Position numbers and translations under genes: made by a program. The notes below the pieces were generated by a model. The model had not been told where the DNA came from, ran no database searches, and saw only the letters and a list, made by a program, of their open reading frames with translations. A stretch of DNA of 42,924 bases from positions 1 to 42,924 of the forward strand of contig CAZVWR010000026.1 in assembly GCA_964630905.1 (NCBI GenBank). The letters are read 5' to 3'. Below, piece by piece: positions 16,687 to 24,879 of this stretch (positions are counted from its first letter, which is position 1; each line of letters opens with the position of its first letter). This DNA is from JAGOEX01 sp964630905. GTDB taxonomy: Bacteria; UBP6; UBA1177.

Positions 16687-18231
16687 ATGTCAAAAGCAAC
16701 TGAAGCTATCAGTAAGTTCAAGAAAGTTGATATCAGTTACGACTACTCGACTTTACCTGAAGACATCAAAAACGCCCTGCCCCACCTGAAAAAAGCGTTC
16801 GATCTCATCACAACGATTTTCATGCGTCAGCAGATGGAAGGGCTTCCTGAGATTTATGGTCAGGTCATGGCTGGAAATGATGAAGAAAAGAAGGAATTTT
16901 TTAAACTTTTCAAAGGGCCTTGGGATCAGCTTGCCGATTTTAAATCGGTATATCCGGAATTTATCGACAGGCCTGCGACTTGTGCGATGTATCCTGCTGA
17001 TATCACTAAAGAAGAATGGGAAAAGACTCTCGCAGGGATGAGTGCGGAAGAAAAAGAGCTTATGACTGACACATATACTGTCATAGTTCGTGAAGAGGGC
17101 ACGCTCAAAGCCGTTCCCTATCATGTTTATTATGCAGAAGAACTTGGTGAGATCTTTGAACACCTTGAAGCTGCTGCAGATTGTGTCGAAAATGAACTTC
17201 TGAAGGAATATCTGATCTCAAGAGCTGAAGGGATGGTGACTGGAAACTATCGTGATTCTGAGGCTTTATGGGTAAAAATGAAAGATGTTCCGATAGATCC
17301 TGTTTTCGGACCTTTTGAAGTTTATGCTGACGGATTTTTAGGACTTAAAGCGACTTATGAAGCATTCCTCATGGTCGTTGACCACGAAAAAGGTAACAGA
17401 CTTAAAGAGATAGAGAACAATCTTCATAATCTTGCGGCAATTTTTCCGGTTCCTGCCGGGGCAAAATCAGCTGTAGGCAAGATCGCTCCGATGATAGTTG
17501 TTCACCAGATCTATTCAAGCGGTGAAGCGGCTCAGGGGATCATGGCAAGTGCGTTCAATCTCCCTAACGATGCGTGGGTAAGAGGAAATGTCGGCTGGAA
17601 ACAGATCATGATCTACAACATGATGCAGGCAAAGTTCAACAATGCGACAATGAAGATCGCTGACAAAATTTCTCACGGAAAGATCAAAGCGGAATTTGAC
17701 CCCTACTTCTATTTTGTCCTCATGCATGAAGTAAGTCACGGTCTTGGACCGGCATATCGCGCTGACGGCACACCTGTTTCAAAAGCCATCGGCAAAAGTT
17801 ACACCGGCATCGAAGAAGCAAAAGCCGACATCGGCGGACTTTACATACTTCTTAAACTCGGCGGAAAATACGGAATTCCAGAATTCGGAAAAGAAAAAAT
17901 ACTCAACAGCTTCTTTGCAGGACTCTTCAGATCAATGAGATTCGGCGTTCATGAAGCACACGGAGCCGCAAATGTCCTTGAATTCAACTTCTTCAAGGAA
18001 AACGGCATCATCAAAGTCCTCGAAAACGGCGATTTTGAAACCGACTCAACACGGCTCGTTGAAGTCACCGAAACACTCCTTAACGAACTCTGCCGCATCG
18101 AAGCCAACGCCACACCCGAAGAAGCCGCCGCATTCCTCAAACGGTTCGCCGTCCCCGGGAAAGACATCCTGGACGCACTCGCAAAACTCACCGACATCCC
18201 CATAGACATCAGAGTCGAGTATAAGTTGTAA
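16687..18231 (+). CDS. M49-like zinc metallopeptidase (dipeptidyl-peptidase III family protein)
   Basis: 514 aa with no signal peptide, so cytoplasmic. GGAGG site 8 bp before the ATG. The zinc site is HEVSH (347-351) followed by EEAKAD (376-381). This HExxH...EExKAD arrangement is the one seen in the bacterial dipeptidyl-peptidase III-related family, whereas classical eukaryotic DPP III has HExxxH. A 'GLGPAYRADGTPVSKAIGKSYTGIEEAKAD' region bridges the motifs, matching that family. The expected activity is removal of dipeptides from short peptides. The gene lies 12 bp after the SUMF1-like lipoprotein gene but has no obvious functional link. The last ~300 bp use a noticeably C-richer codon set than the first part. 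Confidence 0.75.
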   Translation: MSKATEAISKFKKVDISYDYSTLPEDIKNALPHLKKAFDLITTIFMRQQMEGLPEIYGQVMAGNDEEKKEFFKLFKGPWDQLADFKSVYPEFIDRPATCAMYPADITKEEWEKTLAGMSAEEKELMTDTYTVIVREEGTLKAVPYHVYYAEELGEIFEHLEAAADCVENELLKEYLISRAEGMVTGNYRDSEALWVKMKDVPIDPVFGPFEVYADGFLGLKATYEAFLMVVDHEKGNRLKEIENNLHNLAAIFPVPAGAKSAVGKIAPMIVVHQIYSSGEAAQGIMASAFNLPNDAWVRGNVGWKQIMIYNMMQAKFNNATMKIADKISHGKIKAEFDPYFYFVLMHEVSHGLGPAYRADGTPVSKAIGKSYTGIEEAKADIGGLYILLKLGGKYGIPEFGKEKILNSFFAGLFRSMRFGVHEAHGAANVLEFNFFKENGIIKVLENGDFETDSTRLVEVTETLLNELCRIEANATPEEAAAFLKRFAVPGKDILDALAKLTDIPIDIRVEYKL

Positions 18232-18287
18232 ACACTTTTTTCGAACCTTTCGATATTGCTCACATCCAAAGTTTTTATTAAAATTTC

Positions 18288-18315
18288 TTGACTAACAAAA
18301 CATTCGTGATACCTT
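18288..18315 (+). promoter_or_regulatory. Predicted promoter of the AAA-ATPase/partner pair
   Basis: TTGACT at 18288-18293, 16-bp spacer, TACCTT at 18310-18315 preceded by TGA (extended -10). The ATG is at 18379 with a GGGAGG site. It lies in the AT-rich gap after the peptidase gene and marks an independent transcription unit. Confidence 0.45.
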
Positions 18316-18378
18316 ATCGCTGTTTTTTGTCAAAATTGGCAATTTTTGAAAATTAACATTGTTTGGGAGGCGTTTTAG

Positions 18379-19521
18379 ATGATTTTATCATATGGAGCAA
18401 AAAACTTTTTCTGTTTTAAGGAATGGGTTGAAATTTCTTTTGAACTTGGATCCAGTATTTCAAAAGAACTTTCTAATGGCGAAAATGCCTCTCTTGCTTT
18501 ATGCTTGAAAGGCAACAATAGTTCAGGTAAAACAAATGGGCTGAAAATATTATCTTTTCTTTCTTATTTTTGCGCAGATTCTTTCACATCATTAAAACCT
18601 GATGGATTGATTCCGTTGGAAACTTTCTTTAACAACAAAGAAAATGCTGAATTTTTTGTTGAGTTTATTGAAAATGACAAAGAATACAGATACGAGCTTA
18701 TTATAAACAGTGAACAGGTAATTTCTGAAAGGATTTATCAGAAAAAAAAACGTAGAGCATTTGTTTTTGAAAGAAATTTTGAAGAAATAACAAAAAACAC
18801 TTTTTATAGCACTAGTCACCCTATTAAACTTCGGAAAAATGCATCTTTTATAAGTACTGCTAGGCAATCTGAAGTTGATGAAATTCTTCCTATATACAAC
18901 TTTTTTAACAACATTATTACAAATGTAAGTCACTGGGGACTGGAAAAATGGATGATTGAAACAAGTGAAAAGGATTTATCGGAATTTTACAGTAAAAACC
19001 CGGAATATCTTGAATTTACTGTAAATAAACTAAGAGAATTTGACTCAGGAATTAAAGATATTGCAATTATGAGTTATGAAAAAGATATGAAGAAAGAATT
19101 CTATCCTCTTTTCAAATTTGATGTTGATTCACAAGAGTACACTTTGAGCTATAGAGGCCAGTCAAGCGGAACCAAGGCGCTTTTTTCTTTGTTACGACTT
19201 TATAAATATACTCTCAATTTAGGTGGGATACTTGTTCTTGACGAATTTGATATTTATCTTCATCCAGACATTCTTCCACATCTTGTTGCATTATTTGAGA
19301 ATCCAATAACAAATCCCAAAAACGCTCAACTAGTTTTCACCACGCATAACGCAGACATCATTGATAAAATGGGAAAATATCGTACATACCTTTTCAACAA
19401 AGAGGACAATGAGAGTTATTGTTACAGGCTTGATGAGTTGCCTGGCAATCTGATACGAAATGACAGACTGATAACTCCTCTTTACAAATCAAAAAAGATT
19501 GGTGGAGTTCCTAAAATATGA
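18379..19521 (+). CDS. AAA family ATPase of the OLD/RloA-like (ABC-fold) type, candidate defence gene
   Basis: 380 aa. Begins 'MILSYGAKNFFCFKEWVEISF', the standard N-terminus of AAA_15/AAA_21 ATPases. Walker A GNNSSGKTN starts at about residue 45. An ABC-like signature 'SYRGQSSGTKALFSLL' (about 255-270), Walker B 'GGILVLDEFDIYLHP' and switch His 'VFTTHNADIID' complete the SMC/Rad50-type ATPase fold. No TOPRIM or nuclease domain is attached, so the effector must be elsewhere; the 4-bp overlapping downstream gene is the obvious candidate. Such ATPase plus small-partner pairs (PtuA-PtuB, PARIS) act in abortive phage defence, but this partner is not HNH or TOPRIM by eye. Locally AT-rich compared with the flanking prfC and peptidase genes. 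Confidence 0.75.
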   Translation: MILSYGAKNFFCFKEWVEISFELGSSISKELSNGENASLALCLKGNNSSGKTNGLKILSFLSYFCADSFTSLKPDGLIPLETFFNNKENAEFFVEFIENDKEYRYELIINSEQVISERIYQKKKRRAFVFERNFEEITKNTFYSTSHPIKLRKNASFISTARQSEVDEILPIYNFFNNIITNVSHWGLEKWMIETSEKDLSEFYSKNPEYLEFTVNKLREFDSGIKDIAIMSYEKDMKKEFYPLFKFDVDSQEYTLSYRGQSSGTKALFSLLRLYKYTLNLGGILVLDEFDIYLHPDILPHLVALFENPITNPKNAQLVFTTHNADIIDKMGKYRTYLFNKEDNESYCYRLDELPGNLIRNDRLITPLYKSKKIGGVPKI

Positions 19522-19988
19522 GTAGCAAATTTAATTCAAGAAAAAAGAGGTTTCTTTCCAGTTTACCTAAAAACCTTATATTCAATTGTCTTCCAAACTT
19601 TAAAAATAAAATAAATTTCAACTTTTCATTTTTTGATGGGTCTCAAGGACAGGATTTTAATAAATGGTCTCAAAAACAGTTGGCAGAATTACTAGATAAA
19701 TTGAAATGTTATTCAAAGGAGGATATGGAATATTGGAAAAAAATGAGAATAGGAACCAAAAACAGCAAAGTATTGGTTGTTTATGGTGCCTTTCCAATTA
19801 GTTCAGATTTTAAACATCCCCAACATATTCCACTTGATGTCGAATGGGCAAGGTTTAGACTTGAAGGAGACAGCCGACTAATTGGTTTTATAATCAATAA
19901 AAATGATTGTTTATGCAACGAAATATGTCCAGATACTTTTTATGTTGTTTTTCTAGATCAAAATCATAAATTTTTCAAACCGTCTTAA
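19518..19988 (+). CDS. Small protein coupled to the AAA ATPase (putative effector)
   Basis: 156 aa, ATG overlapping the ATPase stop (ATGA), so translation is coupled and the two products probably act as a pair. Basic N-terminus (SSKFNSRKKRFLSSLPKN), a middle helix region with 'FDGSQGQDFNKWSQKQLAELLDKL', and a beta-rich C-terminus 'VEWARFRLEGDSRLIGFII' and 'TFYVVFLDQNHKFF'. The end resembles C-terminal strands of compact toxin-like proteins that finish in 'FYVVFLDxxHxF', but I cannot name the family. No HNH, TOPRIM or PIN signature is visible. Effector or toxin role is inferred only from gene coupling. Confidence 0.6.
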   Translation: MSSKFNSRKKRFLSSLPKNLIFNCLPNFKNKINFNFSFFDGSQGQDFNKWSQKQLAELLDKLKCYSKEDMEYWKKMRIGTKNSKVLVVYGAFPISSDFKHPQHIPLDVEWARFRLEGDSRLIGFIINKNDCLCNEICPDTFYVVFLDQNHKFFKPS

Positions 19989-20010
19989 TTTTTTAAAAGG
20001 AAATACCTCC

Positions 20011-20289
20011 ATGAACTACCAAGATATTTTATATAATTTTCTGACATCATCCCTTATAGTAGGAATTGCGACTTATCTGATTCAAAAACAAATTGACAAA
20101 AGGTTTAATAAGATTGAGGGCTTTCAAAAAACACTCATAACTATACGAAAAGAACGATACGACACGCTATTAAAAACTTTGCAAGAAATCTGGGAAAAAA
20201 TAATAGAAACAGAATATTACATAAGACACGAACTAAACAATCAAGTGGAAGACGCTCAACAGAGAAAGAAAAAAACAGCAACTTTCTAA
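20011..20289 (+). pseudogene. Membrane-anchored coiled-coil hypothetical, probably 3'-truncated
   Basis: 92 aa. One N-terminal transmembrane helix (about residues 6-24, 'FLTSSLIVGIATYLI'), then a helical coiled coil ('KQIDKRFNKIEGFQKTL...RYDTLLKTLQEIWEKI'). The reading frame ends in an A-rich tract (RKKKTATF) exactly where a DUF4238-like coding region in another frame begins. Similar N-anchored coiled-coil proteins in defence islands are usually about twice this length. This looks like the 5' half of a gene joined by deletion to the remnant downstream. It could alternatively be a complete small protein. Confidence 0.5.
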
Positions 20290-21031
20290 AGAAGAAGTAG
20301 ACAGTATAAAAATACCGGTAGAAAACGCTCCACAAACGCTTCTTGGATTAGGAATACAACACTACCCTCTTCTTTTAGATCTTAAATGGAAACTCTTAAA
20401 AGCAGTTCCCCCTTTTGAATTTATTACAAGTGATAATCCTGTGGTTTTTTACAACCAGATTATGAATTTTCGCAATTTCGGGTCAAACACAGGATTTGCC
20501 GCAAAAGGATTGCAAATTTTTTTTCCAATAAGTCCCCGTCACTTAATAATTTTATATGATGAAAAAGTTTATGGAGTGGGCTCACAAAAGCAGAAAGAAA
20601 TATTAGTAGATAAAAAGAACGACATCGATCAACTAAACAACCTTCAATATGTTTCAGCTTATGAAAATATTTACTTTTACAGTATTACGTTTGAAGCATT
20701 AAAAGGTTTTTTCAATGCCGAAAGATTCAGAAATCATGAAAAAACAAGTTTGAAAACTCTCTTCAAAAGCGAAAATGATGAAACAACAAATGAGTTCATT
20801 GTAACATCAAAAAATGATATAAGGACAAATCTGGAGCTTTCATTTATTCGAATTCTTAAACCTGCAAAGGAATGGCGAAAAACATTTCAAAAACAAAAAG
20901 CTCAACCAATGGCTGTTGCCAGAAACGAAAGCTTACTGCAAGATCACAGGGAATTTTTGGAACTTGTTAAAAACAAAAAGTATAATGCTTCAGAGTTTTT
21001 TGAATACTTGAATGAAAAACACAATGGCTAA
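20237..21031 (+). pseudogene. DUF4238-family protein, N-terminally truncated
   Basis: The frame is open from 20237 but has no plausible start before GTG 20441. The readable sequence has the DUF4238 middle and end: 'YPLLLDLKWKLLKAV', 'FEFITSDNPVVFYN', 'AAKGLQIFFPISPRHLIILYDEKVYGVG'. The family's N-terminal half, with its conserved 'HYxPQFxLxNF' segment, is absent. The gene is therefore broken or reduced to its C-terminal ~260 residues. A single-base shift in the A-rich tract at 20264-20275 would fuse it to the membrane coiled-coil ORF upstream. The two halves do not belong to the same family, so deletion fits better than sequencing error. DUF4238 proteins have unknown function and often occur in defence or mobile regions. 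Confidence 0.65.
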
Positions 21032-21088
21032 ACACATTATAATGGCAATGTTAACGCAAGCAAGATAACAAACTGATTTTATTTGTGT

Positions 21089-21220
21089 TTACTCATAATC
21101 TTCGCAAACACAAGGCTCTCCTTTTTTAATTTTCCTCCACCTTGTGCAGTGCACATGGGTCATACTTTTTTCATTTTTGATGTTTGTCTTGGATCTGATT
21201 AACGATTCATATCTTGACAT
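21089..21220 (-). CDS. Possible 43-aa Cys-containing small protein
   Basis: An uninterrupted minus-strand frame encodes MSRYESLIRSK...HCTRWRKIKKGEPCVCEDYE. The C-terminal part has C-x11-C-x-C plus a His, as in small metal-binding peptides. The start lacks a good ribosome-binding site, and the ATG overlaps the -35 element of the divergent antitoxin promoter. An internal ATG would give 24 aa. It could equally be the tail of a lost larger gene. Kept because the gap holds nothing else. Confidence 0.25.
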   Translation of the reverse strand: MSRYESLIRSKTNIKNEKSMTHVHCTRWRKIKKGEPCVCEDYE

Positions 21221-21241
21221 TGTGTGACTTGGTGCTACAAT
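21214..21241 (+). promoter_or_regulatory. Strong sigma70 promoter of the antitoxin gene
   Basis: Consensus TTGACA at 21214-21219, 16-bp spacer, TACAAT at 21236-21241. Transcription would start near 21248, just ahead of GGAGG (21256-21260) and ATG 21266, so the leader is very short. This also rules out the longer in-frame start at 21224. Confidence 0.7.
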
Positions 21242-21265
21242 GTTTTGAACTTTTTGGAGGTCAAG

Positions 21266-21730
21266 ATGAGAGAGGCAACAATTTCAGCAAGAATGGATAG
21301 TTCAAAGAAAAAAGAGGTGGAGAAGATTTTTGCAAAACTGGGTTTGTCGCATTCTTCGGCGATAAATCTGTTTTACAGTCAGATACTGCTTAAGGGCGGG
21401 CTTCCTTTTGAAACAAATTTGAAAACGACAACAAACAAAACCGCTCAATATGTCGCAGAGCCGGTTGCAGTTTATAATAAGAACGAAGAAATATTTGATA
21501 ATTTAGATGATTTTCCGAAAGATCTCATGACTGTTCTTGCAAAGTTCGGTAAATCGAAAAAAGCAAAAGCCGCAATAGTGAAACTTGCGGTTGAATATTT
21601 CCTCGATGAACTTGAATTCATTGAAGATTGCGAAAAACGGCTTAATGATGAAAACAATACAACAATAAGTTATGAAGAATTCAAAAAGCAGTTCGGACTT
21701 GATAAGAAATCCCGAAAGACTCGTCAGTGA
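21266..21730 (+). CDS. RelB/DinJ-family antitoxin with a second RelB-like C-terminal half
   Basis: 154 aa from ATG 21266 (GGAGG 5 bp upstream). Residues 1-45 are a classic DinJ/RelB ribbon-helix-helix segment (REATISARMDSSKKKEVEKIFAKLGLSHSSAINLFYSQI...GLPFE). After a ~45-residue linker, residues about 100-150 look like a second antitoxin module: 'KAKAAIVKLAVEYFLDELEFIEDCEKRL' followed by 'TISYEEFKKQFGL', the usual ending of RelB-like/DUF6290 antitoxins. Typical DinJ proteins are about 85-95 aa. No RelE/YafQ toxin ORF follows within the 240 bp before prfC, so this is an orphan antitoxin or regulator. It would bind its own promoter as a dimer. Confidence 0.7.
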   Translation: MREATISARMDSSKKKEVEKIFAKLGLSHSSAINLFYSQILLKGGLPFETNLKTTTNKTAQYVAEPVAVYNKNEEIFDNLDDFPKDLMTVLAKFGKSKKAKAAIVKLAVEYFLDELEFIEDCEKRLNDENNTTISYEEFKKQFGLDKKSRKTRQ

Positions 21731-21918
21731 AATTAAGAATTTGTAACTCCCCTACCCCTTCAAACGATTTCACAGGAAAAACAATAAAAATAGTAATCCG
21801 ATCCTAATTTTTACTTGAATTATTGTAATGGAATACTATTGATTCCGGCTTTAAAAACAAGATTCCACTGTGGCTCTTTGGATTTCTGTATTAGTGCCGG
21901 GCAAGTTATGTTGACAGT

Positions 21919-21940
21919 TCAAGTATTTTATAGTACTTGA
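21919..21940. promoter_or_regulatory. Inverted repeat in the prfC leader
   Basis: Perfect 7-bp arms TCAAGTA / TACTTGA separated by 8 bases, about 30 bp upstream of the prfC ATG. It could form an mRNA hairpin or serve as a repressor operator. The rest of 21731-21970 is AT-rich, with only weak promoter-like boxes (TTGAAT 21815, TATTGA 21837). Confidence 0.35.
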
Positions 21941-21970
21941 GCACAGTTTTCTGTTTTTTTTAGAGGCAAT

Positions 21971-23566
21971 ATGTCAAAACTTCATGAAGAGATCGCAAAA
22001 AGAAAGACTTTTGCGATAATCAGTCATCCTGATGCTGGAAAAACCACTCTCACTGAAAAACTGCTCCTTTTCGGAGGTCAGCTTCAAACTGCCGGAGCGG
22101 TCAAATCCAACAAGATCCAGAAAAGCACTACTTCAGATTTCATGGAGATAGAACGGCAGAGAGGAATTTCAGTCGCAACTTCGGTCATGAGCTTTGAATA
22201 CCGCGACCTTAAAATAAACATTCTCGATACTCCGGGTCACCAGGATTTTGCCGAAGATACATACCGTACTCTCACTGCCGTTGACAGCGTAATCCTTGTC
22301 ATTGATTCAGTTAAAGGTGTCGAATCACAGACTGAACGACTGATGAATGTCTGCAGAATGCGTAACACTCCTGTCATCGTTTTCATAAATAAGCTTGACC
22401 GCGAAGGGCAGTCACCTTTTGAACTTCTTGACGAAATTGAGGCGAAACTCAACATAAAAGTGCGTCCCCTCACCTGGCCTATAAGCAGAGGAAAAACATT
22501 CAAAGGTGTTTACAATCTCCACAAGAAGAATCTCAACCTTTTTGAAGCAGACTCACAGCGCATAGCAAAAAACATCATAGAAATCAAGGATATATCCAGT
22601 TCGGATCTCGACAGTCATATCGGTGATTTTGCTGAAAAGCTCAGAGATGATATTGCGCTAATCGAAGGTGTTTATGACCCTTTTGACAAAGAAGATTACC
22701 TTTCCGGCGCTATCGCCCCTGTCTTTTTCGGAAGTGCCGTCAACAGTTTCGGAGTGAACGAACTTCTTGACACTTTCTGCGACATTGCTCCAAACCCGAT
22801 GTTCAGAATGACCGACAAAAGAAAAGTTGCCGCAGACGAAGAAACATTCACAGGCTTTGTCTTTAAAATTCACGCAAACCTTGACCCAAAGCACCGTAAC
22901 AGAATGGTATTTGTCCGTATCTGTTCAGGAATCTTTGAAAAGAACAAGTATTATCATCATGTCAGACTTGATAAAAAACTGAAGTTCAACACCCCTGCAA
23001 GCTTTGTCGGGCAGAAAAAGGAAACAATTGACGAAGCATTTCCCGGTGATGTTGTCGGACTTTATGATGTAGGAAACTTCAAGATAGGAGACACTCTGAC
23101 TGAGGGAGAAGAGCTCAATTTTCAGGGGATTCCATCTTTCAGCCCCGAAATATTCAAACTTCTCCAGAACAAAACTTTTGAAAAGGCAAAACAGCTCGAT
23201 AAAGGGGTTCTCCAGCTTTCAGAAGAAGGTGTCGCACAGCTTTACATTCAGGATCAGGGAAGAAGAAAAATCATCGGTACAGTGGGACAGCTCCAGTTTG
23301 AAGTGCTTCAATACCGGCTTCTTAACGAATATGGCGCAGAATGCACCTTCACCCCGCTCAATTTCACAAGAGCTCGCTGGATAACATCAAAAGACCCCAA
23401 AAAGATTGATGAGTTCTGCAAATTCAAAAGCAATCAGATTGCTAAAGATAAAGACGGCAACCTTGTCTTTTTTGCCGAATCGGACTGGATGCTTCAATAT
23501 TACATGAAAGATCATCCCGATATCGAATTTCATTCAACTTCTGAGTTTAAAACAAGAATCGATTAA
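21971..23566 (+). CDS. prfC: Peptide chain release factor 3 (RF3) GTPase
   Basis: 531 aa, full family length. GTPase motifs: G1 'SHPDAGKTTLTEKLLLFGGQLQTAG' start, G2 'RGISVATSVM', G3 'DTPGHQDF', G4 'NKLDREG'. The 'KIQKSTTSDFMEIERQRGIS' segment and the C-terminal 'ARWI' region distinguish RF3 from EF-G. RF3 uses GTP to recycle RF1 and RF2 from the ribosome after peptide release, in the cytoplasm. The gene is monocistronic and convergent with the secreted-protein gene that ends 2 bp after it. Confidence 0.97.
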   Translation: MSKLHEEIAKRKTFAIISHPDAGKTTLTEKLLLFGGQLQTAGAVKSNKIQKSTTSDFMEIERQRGISVATSVMSFEYRDLKINILDTPGHQDFAEDTYRTLTAVDSVILVIDSVKGVESQTERLMNVCRMRNTPVIVFINKLDREGQSPFELLDEIEAKLNIKVRPLTWPISRGKTFKGVYNLHKKNLNLFEADSQRIAKNIIEIKDISSSDLDSHIGDFAEKLRDDIALIEGVYDPFDKEDYLSGAIAPVFFGSAVNSFGVNELLDTFCDIAPNPMFRMTDKRKVAADEETFTGFVFKIHANLDPKHRNRMVFVRICSGIFEKNKYYHHVRLDKKLKFNTPASFVGQKKETIDEAFPGDVVGLYDVGNFKIGDTLTEGEELNFQGIPSFSPEIFKLLQNKTFEKAKQLDKGVLQLSEEGVAQLYIQDQGRRKIIGTVGQLQFEVLQYRLLNEYGAECTFTPLNFTRARWITSKDPKKIDEFCKFKSNQIAKDKDGNLVFFAESDWMLQYYMKDHPDIEFHSTSEFKTRID

Positions 23567-23568
23567 TA

Positions 23569-24336
23569 TCACTTCTCGCAAAGAACTGACGCATCCTCTT
23601 TTGAAACCTGAATGTTCCTGATGAAAGGGATTATACGGTATCTCATCGAGGGGATCATGTCACCGGTTACCGGAATATTGACCTCAAATGACTTTGTTTC
23701 GCCCGCTTTTATCGTTGAAACGGCTTCACCTACAGATCCGGCAGAAAGTATTTCGTGCCTTCCGCTCATTATTCTAAGCTCAATCTCTTCACCTTTCAAA
23801 ATGAAGTCCTTTTTCATGGTGTTGGTAACTTTAAAGGTCATGTTCACTTTCTGATCAGCGGTACAGGATATTGTATCTATTGTGGAATCTATATACTTGG
23901 GCCAGTTCACAGATTCGATCTCCGCGATCTGGTCAGATTCGGACACGACTGTCTGCGAGCTTTTGTCAGCTCCCGTTGAAAGCATTATCGCTTTGCTTTT
24001 TCCTTCTCTTAAAAGATAATCATAGGCACCTTTGAGTATCCTGTCACCCTGCTCAGGTCTTGAACCTTTGATAAGCCGCATTATCCCCGGCTGTACCGCA
24101 AGATCGCTCTTTTTTGCGTCATCTTTTGCAAAATAGAGATAGACAGAAAGATAGTGCTTAAGATCGGTCTCTGTTGCTTTCTTATTTGTCGAACCTGCAC
24201 AGTACATCATTGAAACCGACTGATAACAGGCACTTAAAGCTCCTGCGGTCTTCTGCACAGACCATTTTTCGTCTGCATGAGCTGAAAATGTGATAAAAAA
24301 TGCAACGGCAAAAACAACGGGAATCCTTTTTCTCAT
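23569..24336 (-). CDS. Secreted hypothetical protein
   Basis: 255 aa from the ATG at 24336 (GGAGGGTC 3-10 bp upstream). A longer start at 24363 would bury the signal peptide MRKRIPVVFAVAFFITFSAHA. The mature part has an N-terminal helical half with three Cys and a C-terminal immunoglobulin-like beta domain (about 165-250) with strands 'KVNMTFKVTNTMKKDFILKGEEIEL' and 'SFEVNIPVTGDM'. This type of domain often binds partners or forms part of periplasmic assemblies. Family not recognised. Transcribed toward prfC, and divergent from the fatty-acid operon. Confidence 0.6.
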   Translation of the reverse strand: MRKRIPVVFAVAFFITFSAHADEKWSVQKTAGALSACYQSVSMMYCAGSTNKKATETDLKHYLSVYLYFAKDDAKKSDLAVQPGIMRLIKGSRPEQGDRILKGAYDYLLREGKSKAIMLSTGADKSSQTVVSESDQIAEIESVNWPKYIDSTIDTISCTADQKVNMTFKVTNTMKKDFILKGEEIELRIMSGRHEILSAGSVGEAVSTIKAGETKSFEVNIPVTGDMIPSMRYRIIPFIRNIQVSKEDASVLCEK

Positions 24337-24400
24337 AAGACCCTCCTTGATAACAGAGTACATAAAATTATTGCAATTTATGAAGTTAAGTCAATGAAAG

Positions 24401-24429
24401 TTGCGAAAGTTCCTTAACTATATTATATT
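24401..24429 (+). promoter_or_regulatory. Predicted sigma70 promoter of the polyene-like operon
   Basis: TTGCGA at 24401-24406, 17-bp spacer, TATATT at 24424-24429. Transcription near 24436 would exclude the GTG at 24433 as start and favours GTG 24460 for the dehydratase. Confidence 0.5.
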
Positions 24430-24459
24430 GTCGTGTTTTTTTTTGAACTGAATGAGAGA

Positions 24460-24879
24460 GTGAATTTGAGATCGATAGAGCTGATACCGCAAAGAGAACC
24501 GTTTGTCCTTGTTGATGAGATCATTGAATGTTCCGGTGAAAGAACACTGACCCGCTTTTCATTTGACGACACTCACATTTTATGCAGAAACGGACTTCTG
24601 CTTGAAGCTGGAATAATCGAAAATTTTGCCCAAAGCGCGGCAGCCGGAGCAGGATATCATTTTGTGTTGCAGGGGCTTGATATCCCGATCGGTTTCATCG
24701 GATCTGTTGACAAACTGAAGATCAATTTCAGACCTTCAGCGGGAGATCTCGTTGAAACAGAAATTACAGTTGCACACAGAGTTATGAATGTAACGGTCGT
24801 TGACTGCGTTTCAAAGGTTAAAGAAAATGTTGTCGCAACATGCAAAATGAAAATATTTATCATAGATCAGGAACAATAA
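24460..24879 (+). CDS. FabZ/ApeP-like 3-hydroxyacyl-ACP dehydratase (flexirubin/aryl-polyene type)
   Basis: 139 aa from GTG 24460; TTG 24466 is also possible. 'ELIPQREPFVLVDEIIE' matches the opening of FabZ-like hotdog dehydratases. 'GLLLEAGIIENFAQSAAAGAGY' and 'IPIGFIGSVDKLKINFRPSAGDLVETEI' match the subgroup from Bacteroidetes flexirubin and aryl-polyene clusters. The FabZ active-site His-Phe-Pro-Gly segment is replaced by 'THILCRNG', as in that subgroup. Expected reaction: dehydration of 3-hydroxyacyl-ACP to a trans-2-enoyl chain, building conjugated double bonds. First gene of a tightly packed operon; its TAA overlaps the next ATG by one base. Confidence 0.8.
   Translation: MNLRSIELIPQREPFVLVDEIIECSGERTLTRFSFDDTHILCRNGLLLEAGIIENFAQSAAAGAGYHFVLQGLDIPIGFIGSVDKLKINFRPSAGDLVETEITVAHRVMNVTVVDCVSKVKENVVATCKMKIFIIDQEQ

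Noticed and set aside
21911..21934. TTGACA...TATAGT as the prfC promoter
   Set aside because: The spacer is only 12 bp, too short for sigma70; listed instead as an inverted repeat.
23569..24336. Plus-strand ORFs opposite the secreted protein (for example 23612-23854)
   Set aside because: The minus strand has the signal peptide, ribosome-binding site and full-length frame; the plus frames are shadows.
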